Position numbers and translations under genes: made by a program | Notes under the pieces: model-generated | Databases searched by the model: none | Told to the model about the DNA's origin: nothing | Seen by the model: the letters and a program-made list of their open reading frames with translations, nothing else | In this document: positions 47,774 through 57,296 of the stretch, piece after piece | How positions within the stretch are numbered: position 1 is the first letter of the stretch | Layout of the letters: the number at the start of each line of letters is the position of its first letter | Assembly: GCA_009602725.1 (NCBI GenBank) | Contig: WELB01000045.1 | Location: 745,252 to 809,251, forward strand | Direction: 5' to 3' | DNA length: 64,000 nucleotides | Source: Spirogloea muscicola | Lineage: Eukaryota > Streptophyta > Zygnematophyceae > Spirogloeales > Spirogloeaceae

Positions 47774-49863
47774 ATGGCGCCGCCGCCCGCAGGAGGCGAC
47801 GGCGGCGAAGGTGGCGGCGCTCGAAGCGCACAGTGGCGACTGCGCACGCTGGAGGGGGATGCTGCTGCGGGTGCGGCGGCAGCAGCTGCGGCGGCTGCTG
47901 GCGGAGCCCCAGCGGCCGTCAAGGCGGTGAGCCCCGCTGAGACTACACATAGGGCCGCCTCGTGCGTCCCCTGGAGCATATGTCGAGAGCTCAGCCCTGA
48001 TGAAGCCAATTCCAAGCGTTTGGGAGATAAATTCGTTGCAGACGACTGCCGCTCATCTCCTGCCGCCGCGGCTGCGCAGCTGACGACGTGGCAGCAGAGG
48101 GCATCCCTACACCGGGCTGCCGACGAGAAGCGCTTGCGGCGGCGCGCTGGGCTGGCTGGGCGCCGGCGCCGGCTGCGCATCTCGCAGGATGCCACCAATG
48201 CCCTCGCCGCCACCGCCGCCGCCGATGAATGTCCAAGCGGCCCTGTCGCACCTCTCGTCACCACTGCCAATTCTCGTGAGCACCGTGGCCACCAAGGCCG
48301 CCGCTTGCCCGTGCTCACAGTCATCCTGGTGCCTCATCGTCGAGCTGCTGCGCGAGCGCTGGTCCTTGCAGGTCCGGCGGTGCCCTCTGTCACGCCGAAG
48401 CTAAAGCCAAGCCCTCCCATGCTCAGCCTGGCCGAGGCGTCCACGTCCACTCAGCTAGATGGCCATGTCGCGGCGGCGCTGGCACCGGCAGTGACACCGA
48501 GCCTGGGCCGTGCCAGTTTCGAGCGAACCGCGGCGCTCGTTGACGACCTGATGCGCGTGGAGCAGTACCTGCCGCCAGAGCAACAGCACAAGTGAGCACT
48601 GCTGGGGTCACGACCGCTGACTCCATGTCCTGAAGGTGGCTTGGTTGGTCGTTGATGCTTCAGTTGAGGCTTTGACGTTTCAGCTTTAGCTTCAAAGGCT
48701 CAGGCCTGACTGGCCTCCACTCCCATCCAAGCTCGCGCGCAGTTCCCAGGAGGTCTGGGCTTGGCTGCGGCACGACCACGGCATGACCTGCAGCAGGCAC
48801 TACGTGAAGCGCCGCATGCGCCAGTGGCGGCGGCAGCAACAGCGGGAGCGCCACAAGACTGCAGCCAGCATGTCCTCCCTGGGACCCATGGGCGCCTCAA
48901 GCTCCTCCTCAGTGTCCTCCAGTGAGGAGCTTGGAGACGATGAGGATAACCCGCCAGAGCACAGCAAGTCCAAGGGCAATGCTGGTGGCAGTGGGCAGCC
49001 ATGGATGACCTCGGGTGCGTCGTGGACCTGCCGCCTCTGCGGGGCCCAGGGTCACGCCCCGGGCATGGAATGCCCATTGTTCCGCTTCTCTGTCGCCCAG
49101 GAGCTCCTAGCAGTCCGCCGATTGGAGTCAGCAGTGGGATCAGCAGCTGCAGGCGCCACGGGGGCCGTGTATCACCCAGATGGTCATCCAACAGGCCCAT
49201 GCCAGACGTCAATGCAGACAATCGGCAGGGCGTGGCGAGTGCAAGCAGTCAAACGGCAGCCGCAAGCTGCCGCCAGAGGGACAGCAGAGGAAGGCATCCC
49301 TATCGGCCTCGGCGACGGCGACGGCGGCGGCGGGCTCCGTAAGCAATTCCTCTGCGGCCATGCCAGCTGCCGGCGAACCGGCAGCTGGGAGTCCTTGCGG
49401 CAACACATGCAGCGGCGGCACAACTCCATGTTCGCGCTACCGACAACTGAGCCCCGTAGGCGGGCTGCAAGCAGGAGCTTGAGGACTGCCACCGATGCCC
49501 TTCCCGCCGATTGCGATGGAGACTGGACGGCAGCTCTGACAGAGGAGCAGGTGGTGAGGGTTCTCACCACATCACAATTCACTTTCTGCCCCTGAAAAAG
49601 CATGGCAGGCCTGGAATTCGGTTGATGGGTTGGAGTTGCCAGCTGACTGGTCGGCCACTGTGCAGGATGTCTGCATCGCAATTCAGCAGCTGGCCGAGGA
49701 CCGCTGCGCCGTGGCCGCCGAGCCACGGCTGCAGGGGCTGCTGTCACCGTTCGCCCTCCGCTGTATTGGTAGGCGCCAATGGGCCCTCGAGTTTGGTGCC
49801 AGCTGCAGGCTCCCAGCAAAGTGGACTCATCCAGTTGTCGTCCTCTCATCAGCAACTTTCTGA
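47774..49863 (+). CDS. Putative zinc-finger protein (first exons uncertain)
   Basis: The 3' exons are firm: one ending at 48591 (TAALVDDLMRVEQYLPPEQQ), 48743-49550 (or 49553), and 49609-49863, joined in phase. The middle exon has a helix-rich start (EVWAWLRHDHGMTCSRHYVK), basic RRMRQWRRQQQRERH, an acidic Ser-rich linker, a Cys-rich piece (WTCRLCGAQGHAPGMECPLF) and a C2H2-like finger (FLCGHASCRRTGSWESLRQH then MQRRH). The last exon is helical (VQDVCIAIQQLAEDRC). The HDHGMTCS segment resembles DNA-binding helix-turn-helix modules. ATG at 47774 (gccgccatggcg) opens a frame reaching 48595 without a stop, but a second frame across 47790-47926 (KVAALEAHSGDCARWRGMLL) looks more protein-like, so exon 1 is unsettled. 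A nuclear regulator is my inference; no family name is assigned. Confidence 0.5.
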
Positions 49864-50595
49864 TAACACGCATTGTTTGACTTAGAAGTTCTGTAGCCAA
49901 GATCAACACTTTCTTTCACCTGCTAGCTAGTGAGAGCTAGCTTGACTTATTCACTTCAGGGTAGGTATGAGGCCTCCGCATTTCTGAGTTGCCATCGAAA
50001 GTGGCTGCAGGCATTGCGGTGGAGGTTTTTGCAATGGACCGGCTGCGAGCACCAAAGGCCTGATGCGGTGGTCACGTTGTTGGCGGCCTCAATGCCTTTC
50101 CAAGTTGTCCTACAATACTTGAAATGCACCGGGATTGGGATGTACCAGCTTGCATTATGTGCTGGCTGCACCACTGGAGCAGGTGTTTACGACACTCGAA
50201 GTCCAGCTTTGCGTTTATGTTAGAGCATTGTAGATTGATTGTTTACTGGGAGAGTCTGTCATCTAAGCTGCTCTTTATGTGCAGGCCACTGCCGCAAATT
50301 GAGGACTGAGCACAAGGGCGAGCCATCAGCGGTGCTAAGAAGGTGATTGTGCTCAGTCTGCTGCACTCAGCTTGTTGGATTGCCGATCATTGGAGGCTGC
50401 AGCGGCACGTGGTAATGTGGTGGCAAAAGTGGACAGGCAACCTGCAGGCCTAGGTCAGCCCGATAACTAGAAGCACACAGAGTTGACGAGGAAGCGACCT
50501 GATAGCCAGAAGATCTAATGTACAGAAGAGGAGCCATGCGGCGGCCGCCTATGCAGCTGCATTATTGCTCCCTCATGTAAGTAGCAGGGGGGCCC
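49864..50595. other. Intergenic stretch without recognisable gene
   Basis: This is the 3' flank of the zinc-finger gene. Short frames only (49930-50223). No repeats were matched inside the window. Confidence 0.4.
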
Positions 50596-51327
50596 TTAGC
50601 CCCCTGCTGCGACGGACAGTGGCGGTAGCATGAAAACGTCTGTGCCGCTGCCACTGGCGGCACCTGCCTTCTCTGTGAGGGTAATAGCAACATTGCCAGG
50701 GTCGCCCCTTGCTGGGCTGCAGTCCAAGCTTGCCTTGCATGCTGCTGTGGAGGGTACGGCGGTGGACTCCACCGACGCCAGCGCAAGGCCAAATCCCAGC
50801 TGGATGGGGCCATCACTGATTGCTGATTCTACCCTGTCGGCGGCTGAGGGTGAAGTGCCGAGACTCTGGCAAACAATGTTGCTGGAAGCAGCTTGACATG
50901 AGTCCGGGTAAGATGGCTCCGGTTGACAGCTGCATCCACCACCTTGTCCTGGAGTCCATGCACTCCAGCGGGGTTGGGCCTGCCGAGCGTCCACCATGTC
51001 GGCTCGGCCGCTTCCGGCTGTCAGCTCAAGCTTGGCATGCACAACAGGCGGCTCCTGCATTTCGAAGCCCTTTATCAAGGCTCTGCTGCCGTCGGCAAAA
51101 GCAACAGCCGTGTCCAGAGGGATGTGGGGAAACAGGATCCTGGCAGTCGGCTGACTGCGAACATGTGCAGCGTGGCTGGACAAGTCCTGCGGCAACTCCT
51201 CCTGCTGATCAACTAGCGCTCTGACTGGCGAGCCACGCCTTTGCTGCTGTTGCAAAGTGGAGCTGGCCCTCTTCCTCCTGCACCAAGATGGAGGCAAGAG
51301 CAAGTTGCTCCTCTTGCGGTGCCACAA
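50596..51327 (-). CDS. Hypothetical minus-strand reading frame downstream of the DUF1442 gene
   Basis: A 243-codon frame ends at 50596 (VFMLPPLSVAAGG then stop). It includes LFPHIPLDTAVAFADGSRAL and IQLGFGLALASVESTAVPST, which read like beta-rich protein, but I recognise no family and see no clear start codon or exon structure. It could be the 3' part of an independent gene, or chance. Confidence 0.25.
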   Translation of the reverse strand: MWHRKRSNLLLPPSWCRRKRASSTLQQQQRRGSPVRALVDQQEELPQDLSSHAAHVRSQPTARILFPHIPLDTAVAFADGSRALIKGFEMQEPPVVHAKLELTAGSGRADMVDARQAQPRWSAWTPGQGGGCSCQPEPSYPDSCQAASSNIVCQSLGTSPSAADRVESAISDGPIQLGFGLALASVESTAVPSTAACKASLDCSPARGDPGNVAITLTEKAGAASGSGTDVFMLPPLSVAAGG

Positions 51328-51460
51328 GTTGCTTGAGGTTGAAGTGCTGCTTGAGATTCCATGAACAAGGATAACAGCTGCGCATCATGCAGCCATGATG
51401 GACATCGTGTGGATGTTTGCAGGCCACTGTATGCTAGTCAGAGTGGGGCCGGCCTTAGTC

Positions 51461-52552
51461 TCACCCCAAGCTGAACTGCTTGCCATCTATGATCCATGTC
51501 ACCTCCAAGCCATTACCAATGGGCAGCGTGTATGAGTCCACACCAGGCTGGCTCCGCACATGCTGCAAGTACTCATTAGCCGCCTGCGGCAAAGGCACCA
51601 GAGATTGTTGGTCGTGAAACCCAAATTGATGACAACGAGGATGACGCTTGCATTGATATCCGAGCTTCAAGGCGCTATACCGGAAGCAAAGCCTGGTTGG
51701 CGACGACCACCGCTCGCTCTCGTAGCTGTAGCTCGTCGAAAAGGTGGACGAAGCCCTGGCAGTCGTCGAGGAGGAGAGCAAAGTCGAGCGCCCGCTCCTG
51801 CATGGCCTGCCGAAGCTGCCGACCATTGCCTCGGACAACAGTGACGTGCTCGGCGAGGCCGAGCGCTGTGACTGTGCTCGTCACCACGTCCTGGCAGGCA
51901 GGACCAGCAGCGAAAACCAGGTAAGCAGACGTTCACGACAGATGAAGCTGCTCGCCAGCGGCAGGAAGTGTGGCTCACCGGCTCGCGTGAGGCGCAGACG
52001 TGGTGGCCGCGCGTGATCCTGGCGGCCGCCGCGAGGCTCGCGACGCACAAGCCGCTGCCGCCGACCTGCAGAGAGCGGCGCGCACGGACCCCGGCCGCCA
52101 GAGCTGCCACGAACTCGGCACAATGCGGTTCGAAGTCGTCGACGTCGCCGCCCTCGGCCGTCACCCTGGCCCGCTGCAAAGCCGAAGAGCGGGCGACATT
52201 GACACGTTGCACAGCGGCAGCTGAGCAAGGCATCGGCGGTCGCGGCTCGGTGACCCACGACGGCTTTTGGGCTGCTGGAAAGGCCAAGCACGCAAGTGGG
52301 GCTAGCCTGCCCAAGTGCTTGCTTTGAGAGCTAGGGGGCTTTGTGGGCTGCCTGCGGTACTGGGAGCCATGCCCAGCGCCAGCCGCGGAGCGACTGCTGC
52401 GGCGGCGGCCATGCCCGGCGATGTGGGCGCCCAGAAGGAAGCTTGAAGGCAGCTCGCGGCGCCTGGGAGGCCTGAGCGGGGCGCGCGCGGACCAGGAGGA
52501 GGGCGGCCTCGTAGGCGGCAAGCGAGAGGTCCGCGTCCCACCAGCTGGGCAT
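51461..52552 (-). CDS. DUF1442 family (Rossmann-type) protein
   Basis: Minus-strand exons: an N-terminal exon from ATG 52552 (MPSWWDADLSLAAYEAALLL), then 51979-52220, 51681-51890 and 51461-51583. The last three are phase-consistent. Key pieces are CAEFVAALAAGVRARRSLQV, SLAAAARITRGHHVCASREP, VVTSTVTALGLAEHVTVVRG, ALDFALLLDDCQGFVHLFDE and the C-terminus SYTLPIGNGLEVTWI. This matches the order of plant DUF1442 proteins (AA.W.A..IVE, GRHVCIVP, a DFLVVD core and a terminal LPIG.G.EVT), which have a methyltransferase-like fold but no known function. The donor of the first exon could not be placed, so its 3' end is open. Confidence 0.68.
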
Positions 52553-53159
52553 GGCGGCCCCCACGCCAGGCCCCCGCGCGGCGGCGGCGGCTGGGCCTGG
52601 CCGGCCGGGCCGGCGGGCGGCTCCTGCTGTGCTTTCCGATAATCCCGTCACCTCAGCCCCCGTTGGATTTTCTGTATTTCCTTTTGACGCACGAGATCAG
52701 TCACTCTCCATGACTTCTTCTGCGAGTGGGCGCTCGATTGCGACTAGTCGGCAAGTGCAGGTCAGAATGACCAGGGGCCGGAAAAGCGGCGCCCCGTCGA
52801 CCCGGAGGGCAGCCGCCAAGGCGCGGCCTGCTCGCAAGTGGACGGCAAATGCTTCTCACGCGCAGTGCAGTAAGTGGCTTGCATTGCATACCCTTTTGTA
52901 TTCATTCCTGGGCACCGGCCCTCGCCCGCTTGCTGGCTATCCCCCCCCCCCCTCCTCCCCCATCATTGGCCTCCCAGGTCCCCCCGCAGCCGCGGGCTAC
53001 TGGGGGCGCCGGCGCGCCGCCACGGGCAGCTGTTGTGGGGTGCCGGCAGCCAAACCCCACCCGTGGCCGCTCCTGCACTTGTGCTCTCCGGCCCCTCCGG
53101 CCCCTCCTGCCAGCGGCAATCGACATCTATGGCTGTCTGGGTCCCGTTTCCACACTCTG
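52553..53159 (+). other. GC-rich region with basic reading frame leading into a retroelement tail
   Basis: The plus frame from 52710 reads MTSSASGRSIATSRQVQVRM, then TRGRKSGAPSTRRAAAKARP. It continues without a stop through a Pro/Gly-rich stretch into the retroelement C-terminus at 53200-53405. The frame may be the remains of a retroelement first ORF joined to its tail by an internal deletion, or chance openness in GC-rich DNA. Confidence 0.25.
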
Positions 53160-53810
53160 CTTCAAAACGTTGCCAATCTTGGCTACACTCGCCGTGCAGA
53201 TGTGCTTCCGGCTGAGATGGGCTTGCCAGCTGCATATCTGTCGCTCTTGCGACGACGAGTTTCGGCCTGTTTGCAGCGTGCTCAGGCTAGTGCCTTGCAC
53301 CAGAAAGCTGGGCGAGCTCTAGTTGGTGGCAGAAGGGCTCCATTTCTGGCATCTAGTATTCATGCATCGATTAGTGACCTTTATATTTTGACCCGTGGTT
53401 ATTGAGCGGGTCAATCTGCTGTAGATTATGTAGATCTTTAGATGTGCTTGCCTTTGTACTTGGCCATTTCGCCCTAGAATTTGTTTCTTATAGACGAAAT
53501 ATTTTTTTGGTTCTTCCGGTCCTTGTCCACTCTTTCTGGACTGGCTTTCCACAGCCCTCGGCCCCTTCAGATGAGCTTATTTTCACGATCATTGCCTTAC
53601 TCTGGAAGAGCTGTTCCTTTCCTTCCGTCTCCCAGTCCCCCAGAGAAAGAGTAAGTGGCGGCCGATATCAAGGATACTGAGAGATTCGTAGCTGCTTTGT
53701 TTCTGTGTGCTTGTTTTCTTAGCGCTTCCCCTGGCCCCCTTCTCGTACTCTGTTCATTCTTTTTTGGGCTGGCTTTTCCAGCCCCTATTCTTAATTGGCG
53801 AGCACTTTCT
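53160..53810 (+). mobile_element. Non-LTR retroelement 3' ends, plus orientation
   Basis: 53205-53405 encodes LPAAYLSLLRRRVSACLQRA, LHQKAGRALVGG and SISDLYILTRGY with a stop: the family C-terminus. Its UTR (to about 53565) matches the minus-strand copy at 29430-29130 and has a hairpin word (ctggctttccacagccc, 53540-53557). A second UTR segment at 53695-53810 carries cccctggcccccttctcgta and the hairpin GGGCTGG-CTTTT-CCAGCCC (53767-53785), as at 3800 and 47060. Confidence 0.72.
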
Positions 53811-54345
53811 TCTGATATCAAGGTGGCGGCTGTGAATGGCAGCCAAGTGCATACAGAGGAATTGATCTATACAACGCAAAGCCGCAGGCTTGGCAACAGG
53901 GCCCTCTTAGTATAACACCCATGTCAGCGATAGAAAAGCAGATGAGCTGAGGGGAGGGAGAGGAACCCAGCTGCGCAAGCAAGAGGCTGCAGCAAGGGCG
54001 CGACCACCGGAACGGAGGTGCTATGCAAGCAATTGGAATCGGTGGAGGGAAATGGAGAATTGCATGTGGTAGCAGGAGAGAGGACCCAAAAGGACGGAGC
54101 CTCCAGGAGGAGGGCTGCACCCTGCTCGCAGCGCCGCTGGTCAGCTCGAGAGGCCAGCAGCGGAAGTAGCGGGACCACCGCAACAACCGTGGATATTTGG
54201 GGCCAGCGGGTAGAAGGTGTTCCCGGCAGGTTGGTCCTTGTACATGTGGATCTGCTTCTGCTCGGCCACCTCCACAGCATAGCCGGCCTCAGAAGTGACA
54301 GGGCCCTTGTTACGGAAGCTGTCGGTAAGGATAGCGTTTGATTAT
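53811..54345 (-). mobile_element. Retroelement fragment, minus orientation, with decayed coding part
   Basis: On the minus strand 54345-54190 encodes FRNKGPVTSEAGYAVEVAEQ, then KQIHMYKDQPAGNTFYPLAP. This parallels GYAVACAARAKELKY...FFPLAIDTHG of the copy at 47153-47581. The following sequence (54090-53811) is homologous to 23760-23440 and ends in cagccgccaccttgatatcag, a diverged version of the common tail. It abuts a plus-oriented copy. Confidence 0.6.
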
Positions 54346-55009
54346 AGCCGCTTCCCACCTCCCAGGAACGCCCGTCAGATTAACACCCCTCGTTTTAAAA
54401 AACCCCGTGCCGATGTTGTGATGGCGTCACCTGGGTGCTCTTCAGAGCCACTCGGTACCCCGCCACCCGGACAATGCCATACATAGCATCACGCAGAAGG
54501 CTGTGAGAGCCCCGTGCGCTCGCTGCCCTTGGCATACTTGAGCATGTGGGCGCCCATCATCAAGGCATCTTCCTCAATGTGGCCACATTTACTTTGAGTC
54601 AACCCAGCCGAGCACAGGGAAGTGCAAGCAAGCCTGCGGCGCAGAACATCACAGAATAAAGAATTCTCCAAATGCAAGCCCGCAATAAGGGCAATGCTCA
54701 GAACCACTCAGACGCATAAAGAAGGAAATTGACAAAGCCGAGCTTGGCCACGAGCATCCCATGTAAGAGCATCTCAGAGACCCTTGAGTAATAGCTCAGC
54801 CTGAGCTACGCTGGTGATGTGGGAGTAAGAAAGAATATCCCAGCAAGGGGCGACGGCTGTTAAAGGCCAGGCCATGAGGAATTTCATGAGAGGCGGGGGC
54901 CATGACAGGCCAGCACAAGTGGCTGGACGATGTCCAGGAGGAAGCCCCGACTGAGATCACATATCACTCTGCGAATACAAGGGCTGCCATAGGTTCTCAG
55001 CGATCTCTC
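54346..55009. other. Intergenic stretch, possibly older retroelement sequence
   Basis: A minus-strand stretch at 54420-54485 reads GIVRVAGYRVALKSTQVTPS, which looks coding but is isolated. The rest has no recognisable exons. Confidence 0.3.
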
Positions 55010-55800
55010 GTGTGCTAGTCTGCTTGCAGTGAGCTCAGGCTCCTGCTTTGCACCGAAAATCGGTCGAGCCTTAGCTGGTGGCACAAGAGCTTGTCAATTG
55101 CTGTCTGGTAATCGGGCCTCAGTTAGTGACTCTTTGTGCTGACTTGCGGTTACTGAACGGCTCAGCTTAGCAGCAGGTGTCTTCTGCCAATGTGCTTGCC
55201 TTCGTACTTGGCCATACAGACCCTCCTTTACTTGACACACTCCAATTCCCGGTAGCTTGAAAGTGGCGGGGCGTGAGCCCAGAAGATGAGCTCGCCCATA
55301 GAAGAGAGGGGCTGGCAGCCCAGAAGAAGAAAGCCGCGCGGGTGTTCATAAAAATAAAATGAAAGGGAGGCCAAAAGCGAGCCTCACAATGAGTCCTCGT
55401 AACGGGGCAGAAATGAAACTACAAGGTTCGAAAGGAACAGCCCGTCCAGTGTATGGCCGAAAGGCCGAAAGCAACAAAGGTGGGCGAAACCCCGAAAACC
55501 CAAAACCAGAGGGAAAGGATGAATTGGGAAGGATGCCAAGCGGAGCCAGTATAGTGTTGAGGAAAGATTAGTGGAACGTTATGAAACGCGCGATTCGGGA
55601 AAGAGAAGGGGCCGAGCATCGGCAGCCCGGACCGTTGGCAGCCGGCCGAAAGCGACAACGCGCGCGGAAGTGGCGGCGAGGCCCGTTGGGCGGGAACCGC
55701 CCCCCCCTCCTTTAGGTTATGTAGATTTTTAGATGTGCTTGCCTTTGTACCTGGCCATTTGGCCTACATTTCTTTCTAATACACGATCTTTTTTTCCTTC
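55010..55800. mobile_element. Diverged retroelement tails on both strands
   Basis: Plus strand 55010-55215: ctcaggctcctgctttgcaccgaaaat...cgagccttagctggtggcac, acttgcggttactgaacggc and aatgtgcttgccttcgtacttggccata parallel the copy at 53280-53465, with many changes. A hairpin word ggggctggcagccc lies at 55309-55322. 55360-55640 is minus-oriented (ctttcggcc... words shared with 41980). 55712-55795 repeats the plus-oriented UTR word gttatgtagatttttagatg, then tgcttgcctttgtacctggc. Confidence 0.5.
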
Positions 55801-56167
55801 CTCCCACCCTTCCTCCCCCGTTCCACTCAAAGTCCCCCCCGCCCCTCCCTTCTCCGCCTCCCTTCCGGCATTGCCTCGGCCCCCTCATTGCCTTCCTTCC
55901 GCTCTCGCTCCACTGCCCAGCTCAGACGCCCGCGCGCCTGGCCTGGCCTGCCTCTCCGAGCCCCCCCAAGCCCGCTTGCCGCAGCCACCGCCCGCCGCTC
56001 GCAGCCTCCCCCCGCTCGCAAGCTGCGGCCTCCATACCCAGCGCGCCAGCTGCGGCCTCCTCTTCTCGCGTCTCGCCTTCCTCCCCTACTCCTCCCAGCT
56101 AGCCTGCTTCTCGCCCACCTCGGCGTTTCGGACCGCCCACCTATAACGGGACGACGCCTTGTCCGGG

Positions 56168-56951
56168 ATGGCCGCCCACGAGACGCAGCCCCTGCTGCCC
56201 ACCAAGGCGGCCGCGCCGACCCACGTCGCCGGCAAGAAGCCGCAGTCGTCGAAGGCGGCGGCGCCTGGATGCCACTTGCAGGACCAAGTGATGCTTCGGG
56301 TGCTGCTGCTGCTGGAGGTGGCCCTCGTCGCAGCCATCCTGGCGATGGCCGCCGCACTCCTGGTGCTCTATGCCACGCACGTCGGGCGCGGCGCTGGCAC
56401 GGACCCGGCAATGCTGGCGAAGGTGCTGCAGGAGGACTGCCAACACCACCGCCAACCGCACGTGCCGGACTCGACGGACCTCCTCTGCGCGCTCGCGAAG
56501 GCCAAGGAGACCCGCGAGGCCTTCATGGCAGGTGAGCCTGCTGGGGCACCAGTGGCTTACTGCAGCTAGTGAATATAGCCCTCCTGTCTCCCCGCATTGT
56601 GTTGGTTGCTTGAAGCAGCAGCAGGAATGTGAGCTTCCCGTTCTGCTCATGAAGTACCAGCATTGCGGCATTGTGCAGGATATTTCCGAGGCCGCCCAGC
56701 GCCTGGCAGCACCCACGATCCATTGTCGGCTCCGTGGCCAAAAGCTGAGGTGTTTCATCGAACCCCTCATTGGCTGGTTGCTTTCGCTTAGCAGCACCCA
56801 CTTGCAGGAAGTGCTGGCGGTGGACAATGTGAGTGATGTCCAGTGTGCGGGCTGCTGGTGACTGGCTCTAGCAGCTTAGACCAAATTCTGATTTTGCATG
56901 ACTGCGCAGGAAACAAGGGCCGCAGAGACAACCCTCGGACAAGTGCCATGA
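56168..56951 (+). CDS. Small single-pass membrane protein, unidentified
   Basis: Four exons: 56168-56531, 56679-56749, 56808-56828 and 56910-56951. Phases 1, 0, 0 close exactly to give 165 residues. ATG 56168 follows a pyrimidine-rich leader. The N-terminus is short and basic (TQPLLPTKAAAP, HVAGKKPQSSKAA). One clear TM helix follows (MLRVLLLLEVALVAAILAMA ... LLVLYA), then a hydrophilic region with a Cys (LQEDCQHH), a helical stretch (LCALAKAKETREAFMAG) and an end ETRAAETTLGQVP. No family recognised. The LLP near the N-terminus resembles a dileucine sorting signal. The 21-base third exon is unusually short. Confidence 0.6.
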
Positions 56952-57296
56952 GCGTCCTTGATTGAACTGGCTTGCCTACTTAGCAAGACAAGACCACCTG
57001 CCACAGACCGCATATCGTGCAAGTGTTGCACAAGCCTGGCATACTGATCTGCAAACGGCAAATATGTCCTTCATTAGGCAGTTCTTAAGGCAATCCATTG
57101 CACCAATTGGTGCAGGGCGAGGGCGATTGAGGACATGGACGCCTAGCACCATGCTGCCATAGAATGTGAAAGAATAGCCTTCCACGATTGGTCATGCTAG
57201 ACCCAGAGCTGAATTGTTGAGGAAAATGTCTTCCTCCTCATGCAGTCTAAAATTAGCTACTTAAGAAGCACTAAGGCAGTGCGAACTTGGGGGAAA
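56952..57296. other. Convergent intergenic space
   Basis: This holds the 3' ends of the plus-strand membrane protein and the minus-strand helicase. No features beyond AT-rich termination-type sequence. Confidence 0.4.

Noticed and set aside
51667-52521. A 284-codon minus frame covering the DUF1442 locus
   Set aside because: It crosses two introns; only the part at 51979-52220 is true coding sequence.
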